From positions 1 through 63,854 of the forward strand of contig ML986800.1 of the NCBI GenBank assembly GCA_010094045.1: a stretch of 63,854 nucleotides of DNA, written 5' to 3'. Under the pieces are notes generated by a model that was not told where the DNA came from, ran no database searches, and worked only from the letters and a program-made list of their open reading frames with translations. This stretch comes from Lojkania enalia (taxonomy: Eukaryota; Ascomycota; Dothideomycetes; Pleosporales). Every line of letters begins with the position of its first letter. Position 1 is the stretch's first letter. The position numbers and the translations under genes were made by a program. This document shows positions 32,869-43,261 of this stretch, in pieces.

Positions 32869-34538
32869 ATGTCTCAAGCGGGGCATCTTGCATCGGGCAC
32901 GCCGTCCCTAGCCGAATTCGTAGCGAACGAGTCCTAGAGCTAGCGCTCCGAGCTAGAGAAAATGGCTCAATTTTTGCCAGAGCCGGAGCGCGAGTTGGAC
33001 GGATTGGTTAAGCAGCTCTGGGTCTCGAGGAGCATGTTGAAAGAGATTTTGAGGAGATTTGGGGAGAAATTTGATGAGGGTATGTATGGCTTTTTGACAT
33101 TTAAAATGATCGGAGGAGTAGTGAGATGCTTTTAGGTTCTAGATAGACAGTTAGATTTTTAGTGGACTAAATAGTCCAAGATTTCCGAAACATAATGCGA
33201 GCATCAGTATGAATGTTACCAGGGCGCTGTTCCTACCTCACGGGGATGAAAGAGGGACGTTATTAGCACTGAATTTTGAAGGCACGAATCTGCGCATCTG
33301 CAAAATAGACCTCCATAGAACTTCACCCTCAGACCCATCCTCTTCTGCTGACAATTCCAATCTAAAATCTAGACAAAAAGGTAAGAGACCGAAGGAACAG
33401 AAACACATGCTGATCTAGCACGAGTACAACCTCCCCAAGGAAATCATATCTAGCACCGTGGGCGAACTATGGACCCACATCACCTCAAAACTGTAAGACT
33501 TCCTGAATTAACAGCGTCTGGATGAACAGGACAACCAGCAAGACAATATGCCACTCGGCACCCGCGTTCTCGCATTCCGCGCCGCAGAACAGGATCAATC
33601 ATGCGGTCCTTACGACCTAGACAAAGGGCTTCGATATCTTGGGAATTGAGTGCGAGGACGTCGCGTAGTAACTCTAGTAGAAGATCGAGGGCATAGGTTT
33701 GCCAATCGAACTCATCTGTTTCGTAAACGACGCTGTTGGCGCGATGGTTGCGAACGCGTATGATGACCCCGAGACCGTCACCGGCTGTAACGCAGCTTAT
33801 CCGTCCCGACTCGCACCCCAAGCTATAACCAAACTGCGAAACGAGCTCTCAGATAAAGATTGAGAGCAAGCATAGAACGAACATTGCAGCACGGCGATCA
33901 CTTACGAGTGCGACTCCTTCAACAATGCATGCTGCATCCTTCTTATCACGAAGTTCGATGAGGAGACTGATAGGAAGTCTCCGCAGCGGGAGGAATAGAT
34001 GTTTGAGAAGACGAGCGCGAAGTTGTATCTAGAGAAAATCTTTCGACTGGTACTTGTGGAGCCCGTGGATAAGGAGATAGTTTTTAGGGGGCGGGACGTT
34101 GGGAGGCTATGGAAGGCGTATTCGATTGATACGGGTTTCTTGAGCATGATCGAGGATAATTAGAGCGAAAAGATCATAAGACGAGGTATCTATTACAGCA
34201 GACGCTGAATGTGGAATTGGAAGACTAGGAAATCGAACTTCGTAGAGGATTGGCGGAGTTCATGGCTTTGCGCGGCGCACACTTCTGCACTACTGGCGTC
34301 GTAACGATTCGTCGGAAGGAAGGGATTAAGAAAGGCCATGTTGCGGCGGATGGGAGTGTAGCGAAAAAAACATCAGAAGTTGACAAGGTGGGCGAGATGG
34401 ACAAATTTCCGGGGAGATGGGGAAGGAGAGGATGAGAATACAGGACCAATTATGATTACGAGTGCGGAGGATGGGAGCGGTGTTGGCGCGGCGGTTATTG
34501 TGGCGATGAGGGATCAGTGGAGGGCTTGGAAGAAATGA
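32869..34538 (+). pseudogene. Hexokinase/glucokinase pseudogene
   Basis: Begins M-S-Q-A-G-H-L at 32,869 and ends at the natural stop 34,536-34,538 after A-E-D-G-S-G-V-G-A-A, the family's C-terminal motif. In between are V-K-Q-L-W-V-S-R-S-M-L, an intron-like gtatgt..ttttag at about 33,079-33,135, the phosphate-binding loop near 33,257-33,300 (L-A-L-N-F-E-G-T-N-L-R where the family has D-x-G-G-T-N), and the catalytic Asp in F-V-N-D-A-V-G near 33,718-33,740. At least eight stops interrupt it, mostly TAG/TAA at expected Gln positions and TGA at Arg, in addition to frame changes. Hexokinases phosphorylate glucose with ATP in the cytosol; this copy cannot. Another functional hexokinase should exist elsewhere in the genome. 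Confidence 0.88.
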
Positions 34539-35036
34539 TGGCCGACGGAGCGCGGCATTGAGCACTTGTGTAAAAAAAAAAGTAAGATGGAGTACTGTAT
34601 AGCCAAAATTGAAAGACTTCCAACTTTGATACTTTGACTGATGTGTCATTGTCCGTGTCCCGGTTAAACAACCAAGTCTAGTACTCGTCTGTTGGCTTCT
34701 AAGTCAGCCTTTTTGCTTGTAGGTATCTACTCTCATATTCTGGACGGGCTAGGGCAAGGGAGCAGCGTCGGGTGTTTGTCTTGCACAGAGTTCTCTACCT
34801 TTGGAAGGGTAGACCTGCGCTGAGTGCTGGCGAAGGAAGCGCCGGCTCTTAGTGGATACAGCGCATTCTAACTTGTAGTAAAGCTGGTGAGATGGCTCAC
34901 TGAGCCTGATAGAGAATGCTTGCGTGGATGAGCTGAGAGCAGGTGAACTGGCGTCCTGGTAATTGGGACGATGCTTCCCAGTGGCATCTCCTGTCATGTG
35001 GAACGGCTTAAGATTCTTGAGTGCATCTCTTGACCC
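34539..35036. other. Intergenic, nothing recognised
   Basis: Between the hexokinase relic and the 3' end of VPS51; no supported feature. Confidence 0.45.
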
Positions 35037-35914
35037 TCATGCCTCGCCTTCATCCCTCCGCAAAATCTCCTCGCACTCCTCCCTCAACTCCTTTACACCC
35101 GGCACCCCCTTCCACTTCTCCAAGATTCTACTAACCTCCTTCCACTCCCTCTCAGCATCCTCCGCCTGCTCCTGATCAACCATCTGCCCCAACCGCCGCG
35201 GAGTATCCAACACCCACTTGACAGTCTCCTTCTCCTTCATCCTCTTCGCCGCGCCCGCGTGCTTCTCGCCCTCGACTTTGACATGAATACCCAAGCCCTT
35301 CGGCCGCTCAGGTAGCTCCTGCATGCTCGACGAAAGCGACGCCGCCATCTCTGCAATGTGCGATATAGCAGGCGACAAAGTATGCGTTGTCGGCGCTAGG
35401 GGATCCATATTCGTGCGCATCTTCCGAATCGTGCTGGTGGCAGAGAGCAGCTTGGAGTAGTTGTCGTAGACGAGGGACTTGCGGTCTGAGTCAAGGTTTC
35501 GTATTTCTGAACCGGGCGAAATTAGTAAATGGGCTCATGTCAATCGCCATGGTATACGCAACGAGGACATGATGAGTACGTACGCGACACGAGATTAGCC
35601 TCAACCCTCAACACGCCCTCCAGCCGCTCGGTCGCAAGAACACTCCCGACATAGGCTTCCGCATCGAATCCCTCTTTATCGAGCTCCGTCAGCGCCTCTT
35701 CGTCGTCCGGCTCGAGCTCTGTACGGGCTGATTCTTCGGAGATTTTGGGCCCGGAGTCCTTTGCGGCTTTCAGGCCATAGAATTCGCGGAGCGCGGCGCG
35801 GTTTCTGCGCTGATTGGGCTTGGGCGGCGGCCGGCCGGTGGCATCGAAGGATGTGCGGGTTGAGGAGGGGGAGCGGACGGATGTGCTGGCACGGGGGGAG
35901 GCTATTGTGGACAT
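35037..35914 (-). CDS. vps51: VPS51, GARP tethering complex subunit
   Basis: Two exons (35,914-35,584 and 35,506-35,037) with a 77-bp intron give 266 residues. The Vps51/Vps67 domain is clear: L-R-E-F-Y-G-L, then F-D-A-E-A-Y-V-G, R-L-E-G-V-L-R-V-E-A-N-L, and after the intron I-R-N-L-D-S-D-R-K-S-L-V-Y-D-N-Y-S-K-L and I-R-K-M-R-T-N-M-D-P-L. The first 40 residues are Ser/Arg/Pro-rich. Vps51 links the GARP complex (Vps51-54) to Golgi SNAREs for retrograde transport from endosomes to the trans-Golgi. It is divergently paired with the RMI1-like gene, 238 bp apart. The C-terminal half is charged and coiled-coil-like. Intact. Confidence 0.92.
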
Positions 35915-35937
35915 TGTCGGTTGTATGGGGTGGATGC

Positions 35938-35963
35938 TTAGGTCAGGTCAGGTCAGGTCAGGT
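35938..35963. promoter_or_regulatory. AGGTC tandem repeat in a bidirectional promoter
   Basis: The 5-bp unit aggtc is repeated in tandem (five starts) at about 35,940-35,962, in the 238-bp gap between VPS51 and RMI1. It may be a site array or a simple repeat; function is unknown. Confidence 0.6.
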
Positions 35964-36152
35964 GGAGCTGGGGGCCAAGGCGCGCATTGGGCGGATGGTG
36001 ATTACTACAAGCGACCAAGCGACGCATCCCACACCTTCGATTACGCACAGATGCAGATGCGGGTGCGGATGCAGCGCAACAACGATACGTCTCCGCTCTC
36101 CCGTACCGGCGCGGTACGAGAGTGTTCCAGTTGACTCCTCGCATCAAATAAA

Positions 36153-36827
36153 ATGCCGCCGAGTATCCTCACCGACATCACCGCGCACCTCCACGCCCGC
36201 AACCTCTACCCCACCCCCGCCTGGCTGCAATCGTTCGTCTCAACCATCCGCCCTTCTACACCTCTCCCCGCCCTCAAGTCCACGGCCCTGTTCCGCCTCC
36301 TCGCTGCAGATATCACGTCGACTCTCGCTCCGCCGCCGTCCGCCGTCTTCCCCCCAGATATCCTGAACGCCAGGATTCAGGCTCAATTCCTCGAGGGCCC
36401 GATCGTATGCCAAGTTCTAGATGTCGACGATGTCGGGCACTCAAAGTGGAGTCAGGTCGAAGCCATTGAGGCGAAAGAAAGAGGCGAGATGACAAAGGGC
36501 AGGGAGATTGTGAGGGTGGTTGAGAGCGAGGATGGAGCAGATGCCCTGCCCGAGAGCAAAGGGCCGCATAAGCTCCTCCTGCAAGACGCAAAGGGCGTGA
36601 AGGTCTATGCGATTGAGCTGATGCCTGTGGAGGGTGTGAGCGTGGCAATGAGTATGGGGACCAAGCTTGTGCTGAGGAATTGCGAGGTTAGGCGTGGTGT
36701 GGTAGTGTTTGAGCCGGCGGGTGTGAAGATATTGGGTGGGAAGATTGAGGGGTTGGAGAAGGCATGGAGGGAGGGGTTGAAACAGAGGCTAATCGATGCC
36801 GTGAAGGCTGGACAGGAGGGCGATTGA
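36153..36827 (+). CDS. rmi1: RMI1, RecQ-mediated genome instability protein
   Basis: One exon, 224 residues, close to the usual size for fungal Rmi1 (about 220-250). The N-terminal helical DUF1767-like region (L-Y-P-T-P-A-W-L-Q-S-F) is followed by an OB-fold with P-I-V-C-Q-V-L-D-V-D-D-V-G, H-K-L-L-L-Q-D-A-K-G, G-T-K-L-V-L-R-N and I-L-G-G-K-I-E-G-L. Rmi1 binds Top3 and the RecQ helicase and stimulates dissolution of double Holliday junctions in the nucleus. The start is the only Met before the domain and lies 238 bp from the divergent VPS51 start. Intact. Confidence 0.9.
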   Translation: MPPSILTDITAHLHARNLYPTPAWLQSFVSTIRPSTPLPALKSTALFRLLAADITSTLAPPPSAVFPPDILNARIQAQFLEGPIVCQVLDVDDVGHSKWSQVEAIEAKERGEMTKGREIVRVVESEDGADALPESKGPHKLLLQDAKGVKVYAIELMPVEGVSVAMSMGTKLVLRNCEVRRGVVVFEPAGVKILGGKIEGLEKAWREGLKQRLIDAVKAGQEGD

Positions 36828-37514
36828 TGAGTTCAACATCTCAGAGGGGGGAAGGGCATATGGCTTTGATCGTTGGAGATGTGCGATACTGGCGCATGTC
36901 TCATGTAACGGCCCACTCGCAGCTCAGGCAGCTGTCGCTGGAGGCATCTAGCGGAACGCCCGGATCCCTATCTTTGGCGCCATTAGCAGCTGGCCATGTG
37001 GTCGCTCGGTCGCAACCGACCGAGCGACGATAACCTTTGTGCCATCTCCATTTCGCGCTCTCCGGCGCACCCGGCAACAGACAAGCACGGAGCCTGTCCT
37101 ACCAATCACCTCGCGCCCACAAACTCGCCCATTGTCATCCGTCGCCATGCGTCATAAGACCAAACTTAGCCACTTTAGAGTTCCTGATCCTGACACCGTT
37201 CACAATGGTGATCCCCTCCCCCGCACTCCGGCAGCCACTGGCATCTTCAACAATCGCGTCACCTGATTATAAAATAATCATGTCTCGCGACCACCTCGTG
37301 TTTCCGGGCCGGATGGTGGTACGTCAATTCTTTGTTTGCGAGTTCAAATAGGTAGGCTTCTGGCCGTCGCGGGCTTGGCAGACTGGAAAACAATCATACC
37401 ACCACCTGCTCTACAAACCTACAAATCCTACACCCAGGCTCTGCATCCTCCCTCCTCCGTACGACCTCATCATAGGAATTACCAATCAACAAGAATAATC
37501 TATACCGTTAAACC
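36828..37514. other. Intergenic, nothing recognised
   Basis: Contains the RMI1 3' end region and the leader of the next gene. Overlapping short frames (36,764-37,033, 37,037-37,351) lack domains. Confidence 0.45.
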
Positions 37515-37888
37515 ATGGCCGAAATCGTACAGCCGCCAGCTCCGGCTCCAGCTCAAGCTCCAGCTCCAGAAGCTCCCGCTCAAGGTATATAATTCCCGAA
37601 TTCAACCTCCAAGCTCTCACACTAAACATCCCAGAACCAGAGGCCCCCGAACAACCTCAGGAGCGCCGCCGCTCCTCCCTCGAGCGATTCACCGACGCCA
37701 TCAAGAAGCCATTCCACCATGAACACAAGGAGGCCGCGAAACCCCCAGAGGAGCATGTCGAGCAACAGCCTGAGCAGCCGGCTGAGCAGCAAGCGCAGGA
37801 GGAAGGAAAGTCGGCTGAGGAGGTGCCAGCTAAGAAGAGCCATTGGCCTGGGCTGTCGAATGTGTTCCATTCGCACGATAAGAAGTAG
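37515..37888 (+). CDS. Small Pro/Ala/Glu-rich protein with KKPF-type motif
   Basis: Two exons (37,515-37,584 and 37,635-37,888) around a 50-bp intron (gtatat..ccag) give 107 residues. It has a Pro-Ala tract (P-A-P-A-P-A-Q-A-P-A-P-E), then R-R-R-S-S-L-E-R-F and I-K-K-P-F-H-H-E-H, a Glu/Gln-rich middle and W-P-G-L-S-N-V-F-H at the end. Small proteins of this type are seen in filamentous ascomycetes but I cannot assign a function. The R-R-R-S-S-L is a possible basophilic kinase site (inference). Largely disordered, no signal peptide, probably cytosolic. The frame is open in both exons. Confidence 0.65.
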
Positions 37889-39430
37889 GGGATTTTCGTC
37901 GTGGGAGGAGGGGCAGCTGCGAATGTGGTAGCTGTGGGCAAGTGGCGCCGCTGAGTGGGTTTGGGAGTTCGTGGCGTTGAGATGGGAATGGATACGTCTT
38001 TCGGATTGTTAGCTGTAATAAGGATCCGGCTGTTGGTGTGTGTAGTTCGGGGCCCAGGCCCATGTCTACATTGTATGCCGTCATGTCATGAGCGAAATCT
38101 TTCTTAATTTTTGAGAACCTACACCCATCCTTAATCTTTCTTAGTGCCGGTTGGTTGCTTGGTACGGGGATAATTTGTGTTTGATGTGTTTTTGTCATGT
38201 ATTGATATCCTGGATCTGTTATCAACTAAAATTTTAATCTACACTATTCCGCCTATCTGCTCCTTCTGCTATAAGGCTAATTCTCGTTCTCTTCTAGCGA
38301 ATTCAAGTGAGTACCTTGTTCAAGGACATACTCTTCACTGGAGGTAAACATGTTGTGATACTCAGTTGCTAGATGCTATTATTTGAATAATTGATATGAG
38401 CAATTCCTTGTGGAACTAGTGCAAGGTAATAATCGATGTCTCTAAAAACTGCTTGGCCTATTGCGGGATGGAACAAATGGACTATCTATCTCGAGTCGAG
38501 CTTGGTGCGCCTGCTCTGCCAAGGTCCGTTCTTTTCGTTTAGACATGTAGCCATTGTCGCTGGAGGCGATGGAGTACTACATCGAGCGGAACCTCACCAA
38601 GGTTGCTGACAGGTCATCGGTACGGCATCAGGAGTACGATGATTTCCCTTGACCTTCATCAATCCACCCCAAGCTAGCGCAATACTAGTCGCTATCGACT
38701 CTTCGTTCACAGAACAACTTCTGGAGGAGACAAGATGCTGCGCAGCTTTAACTTGTTGAGGAGAAGATTGTTCAATTGGGACGCCGCAAGGTAACGCTAC
38801 ATCGTCGTACCAGCCTCTCACGAATTACGACACTCAGCTGCTTCGAATAGCTCCTTCCACCGCACCGGATGGCAATATTGTCTTTCAGCTCTGCCCCATA
38901 TCTCCCAGCGATAGCGCGGACTATGATGCTTTATCATGCGCAACGGGGCTTTCCAGAGTTCGTCAAGCCAGTACTGGTAAACGGAACCTAAGTAACGCTG
39001 AACCGTGACCAAGGTCTGCGCAGAATCTAGCGTTCGGATTAATTAGTCAGTCATTTTCTGGATGGATGCTTTATGCATAAATCAATCAGATATCCCAGAA
39101 CTTATTAGATGCGTCCAGACCATCGGCTAGGTTTTTCAAAAGCAGATTCTGTTTATTCCTGGCTTGATGAGGAGACCTAGCATTATTAAGCTCCGTTGTG
39201 ATGTAGGTGAAACTAGCGAAGAAGTATATGAACCTATTCAACAATAGATATTCCTCATTACACATCAGAATGGCTCTTGGTGTTAGTAGCAATTCTTGCT
39301 AAATGTAGGGACGCCGCCAATAAGACCTTCAAACAATCCGCTCTACATATTGCATCCGAGGATCTTTTAAAAATTTAAAGAGCTGTTTCGGGCCATGGCT
39401 CATCAGCCATTCATATAATAAACCTCTGAG
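37889..39430. other. Long region without a supported gene
   Basis: Three minus-strand frames of 60-75 codons (38,594-38,821, 38,818-39,012, 39,086-39,292) lie in succession and could belong to one decayed gene, which I do not recognise. A weak ankyrin-like trace (Q-S-A-L-H-I-A-S-E) reads on the plus strand near 39,330-39,360. The composition changes to the AT-rich block at about 39,430. Confidence 0.35.
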
Positions 39431-39678
39431 GTTCCTAAATCGAAGACTAATTACACCCTAAATTAGCGTATTATAGCCCGAATTTCCTCCTTATTATCCT
39501 TTTTAACAATAATTATCTCTTCTTATACTTTTATTAAGGTCCCTTACACTTAAATCCGCATTTTTTCTGCTATTTCTATTTTATTGCTAACGTACTGCAC
39601 AAGCGAGCTGATCACCAAGCGAGCTGATCATGATGCCAAGACCCTACCAAAATCGCGATAATTATACTTTGCAGCATC

Positions 39679-41089
39679 ATGCTACAACCAACAACTGCAG
39701 AATCAATTCAGAAAGAAGCTAGAATACAGCTTGCACTCCAAGCTCTTTAATAAGACGCGACACTAACTATGCGTCGCGTTACATCAATCTATAATATCTC
39801 CTAAAGTACACTTAGTATATAAAGGCGAGGAACAGCTCTATAACGCGATTGCCGGCCTAATTTAATAAAGCTTAGTAAGACTAAGGAGTGGGTAATTATT
39901 TAGTATATACTAGATCTGGATATAAGAGGATTTCCGCCGCAGCTTGCTGCTATTTAAGATATAGCCAATTTACTACTAGCTGCGCGCTCTACTAGCTAGG
40001 TTAGAAAGAACTAGGTAGAGAACTTTATTAAATATACGCCTAAGCTTAAGGTTAAATTTAATTAAAAGTACGACTATTTAAAAGCTAAATATAAGAATTC
40101 TAAGATTATAAGAGGCTGGTTCTACCTTATATAGAATATAAAGGCTAAGTATAGTATCGTTAATAAAGATATATACAACTTTAATAAATCAGGCTTTATA
40201 ATAGGCGTAATATTAATAAGAGTAGTAGTTACTAACTCTAAGAGATAGAATTAACTAAAGCAGCTCTAGCTAGGTAATTATAAGTAGACTATAGTTATTT
40301 AGGGTATTAATATAATAGGATAGGTAATACTACTTTTTATTATTTTTATAGGTATCTACTACCTCTCTATATAATATAAAGAAGATAATATTCTACTAAC
40401 CTAGGCTATATAGGTTACTAATAACAGCTAGATAATAAATAATATTAATATTAAGTAGTTAAAATACTTTAACGTATATATAAAGGATTATACTATTAGT
40501 ATATATTAATTATTAATTCTCGACGGCTATAAGAGTTATAACTTACTTAAATTTAAGCAGCTCTATAAGAAAAAGAATATTATTACTCTCTATATACCTC
40601 TATATTTATTATATCTACTATAGCTACTAGATATAGGTTATTTCTTACCTTTAAAGACTATATATAGGCGCTAAGTCGAGTAGCTAATATATAGTTATAT
40701 TAACTATATTATAAAAATTAAATTTTTACCCTACTTTAAAATAGCTTTTAATATAGTAATTATAAAGAGTAATATCTTAGATAGCTTTTAAGGTGCTAGC
40801 CTAATTCTATTTAACCTAGATATAGTACTATTAAAGCTTAAAGTTTAACTATATATACTAATATCTTCTATAGTTAAAAATACCCTTTAAAAGTTAAAAA
40901 TACTAAGTAATCCTATTAAATTTAGATTTTAATCTATGTATATTTAATTAAAAGTTTAAAAGTATCTAGATAGCTTACCTACTTTAATAGTAGAGGTATT
41001 TAAATAGTTTATAAAAGATGCTATATATATAATATATAAAAATATACTATTATATACTTAAGTTACTAAGTTTTAAATAGCTAATAAGG
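39679..41089 (+). pseudogene. Pogo/Fot1 DDE transposase, RIP-mutated, 3' part displaced
   Basis: It starts M-L-Q-P-T-T-A-E-S-I-Q in clean sequence, then stops accumulate after about 39,745. Further blocks are Y-I-L-D-L-D-I-R-G-F-P-P (near 39,910), the first catalytic position Y-N-F-N-K-S-G-F near 40,168-40,191 (Asp read as Asn) and the second L-I-L-D-G-Y-K-S-Y near 40,510-40,535 with Asp intact. The frame is interrupted by the Ty3 LTR at 41,090. Family: Tc1/mariner superfamily, pogo branch, cut-and-paste. Inactive. Confidence 0.75.
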
Positions 41090-42817
41090 TATTATAGTAA
41101 TACCGCGATACCTCTACACCTATACTATTTTTACTATAATATTTAAACTAGCTACTAGTAATAGCTATTAGTTACTAGCTAGAATATAACCGACTTATTA
41201 TAACTATAATAGAGGAAGGTTTTATTAACCCAGCTAGCCCGTATAGTAGTATAGACCTAGCTCCTATAAAAATCTATATAATATAGATATCTCTATTCTT
41301 TATATAATATCTTAATATTTATATATAATATATAGTAATAGAGTTAACTACCTAAAGTATAATTAACTAACTATATATAAACGTCTGTAATATTATATTA
41401 TATTATCTACTATTATATGCTATAGACGAGAACGCGCTTATTAGTATACTTAAAGAGATTTAGAGTAAGCTAGACTCTTTATAATAGAAGAATAAGATAC
41501 TAGTAGAGGCTTTAGTAACCTAGGAGAACTGTTATAAGTTAGACCTTAAAGCGATATAAAGGGAATTTAGTAGCTGCTAAACGGCTACTCTTCTACCAGC
41601 TACTAGTATATTAACAGTAATAGAACTATTACCCGCCTTTAGTCTAACTTAGCCTATAATCCTAGCTTCTAAATAGATGCTTATATTAACCTCTAATCCG
41701 CCTAAAATTATATATAACCTATATTTCTATTCTTACTATTTATCTAACCCTCTAATATTTTCTAGTAAACGTTTAAAGCTTTTATACTTTATTAAAAAGC
41801 TCCGCTATAAACTAGAAGAAAACGCTAACTGATACCTAACTAAATATACCCGCCTTCTATATATCTATTCCCGTCTAGAATAAAACCTAGTAATATTAGT
41901 TAACCTATTAATAGATAAGGGTATTAACTCTATAAACAGCTTAGTCGCCTTTTTAGAATCTACCTATAGCGACTGGAATAAGAAGACTATAGTATAGAGT
42001 AAGCTAGAAACCTTAAAATAAGGCTAAAGCAGGTTCCCTACTTACTTTACTAAATTCTAACGCCTAATTGTAGATACTAAACTAAATAAGACTAGATAAA
42101 TTATATATCTCTAATATTCTCTCTCTAATAAGCTCCGCCGTGCTATAATTAGTATTATAATACCTAACACTCTAAACAACTATACTAACCTAATTTCCCT
42201 ATATAATACTAACCTATATTATCTATTTAGTAACTACTATAAATAATTAAAGTATTATACTACTTACTAGAAGGACCTAAATGTTATAAAACTCGATACT
42301 TCTAACTATACACCTGTAAGCTCTAATAAATAAGAAAGGTACTACTGTAAAGAATACTATTATAAGTATAGTAGTAAGGGATATATTTTGCTAGAGTATA
42401 GTACCCCTCTACTATTAATCCGTTAAGGGTCTTAGAGCCCTACTATATCTTATAGATCCTACTTTTAATCCTCCGATTAATCCTCTAACTAATCCTTAAT
42501 ATACTTATTATTCTATAGATAAGGCTGTTACTCTTACTCCTAAACACAGCTAGTCTTACTAACTAGAATATTACTAAAAGGTCTATTTTAAAAATAAGTT
42601 ATCTTTTAAAATTATACCTATACTAAATTTCTATATATTTATAGAACTAGCTCCTATAGAAATAGTTATAGAACTATTAGATTCTAGCTCCTTTCTTAAT
42701 CTATTAAAACCTAGTCTAGTAAGATATTAATATTCTTATTAATACTAGGGCTACTAGTTATAGTTATATTTATAGAGACTTTATATATACCCTAAAACTC
42801 TAAAAGATATAACTTCT

Positions 42818-43120
42818 TATTACAGATGCTTACGCGTAGTTAGTTAATCGCACTTTAGATAGTTAACTCTATTACTATATACTACGTGTGAATATTAAAA
42901 CGTTACGTAAAGAATAGAGATATCTACATTATACAGGTTTTTATAGGGGCTAGGTCTATGCTACTACACGGGCTAGCCGGGTCGGCGAAACCTTCCTCTA
43001 TTATGGTTAAGATAAGTCGGTTATATTCCAGCTAGCAGCTGATAGCTGTTGCTAGCAGCTGGTTTGGGTATTATAGTAAGAGTGGTATAGGTGTAGAGGT
43101 GTCGCGGTATTACTATAACA
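42818..43120 (-). repeat. 3' LTR of the youngest Ty3 copy
   Basis: 303 bp; in element orientation it begins TGTTATAG and ends CTGTAATA. The cttct duplication flanks it on the window's left side. Confidence 0.92.
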
Positions 43121-43261
43121 GTACCCCCCTCTTAGTTATAAGCTTTTATAAGTCAGGTCTTTGTATTATATTCAGGTTATTCATAATTAAGTAGCAGTTA
43201 TTATACTAGGGATTAGGTTGGTTCGGTTCTTATAGTAGTATTAGATTAGACCCTAGCGCCT

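Noticed and set aside
35761..36366. 201-codon plus frame across the VPS51 start and RMI1 N-terminus
   Set aside because: Antisense and alternate-frame shadow of two well-supported genes; Arg/Ser/Pro composition typical of shadows.
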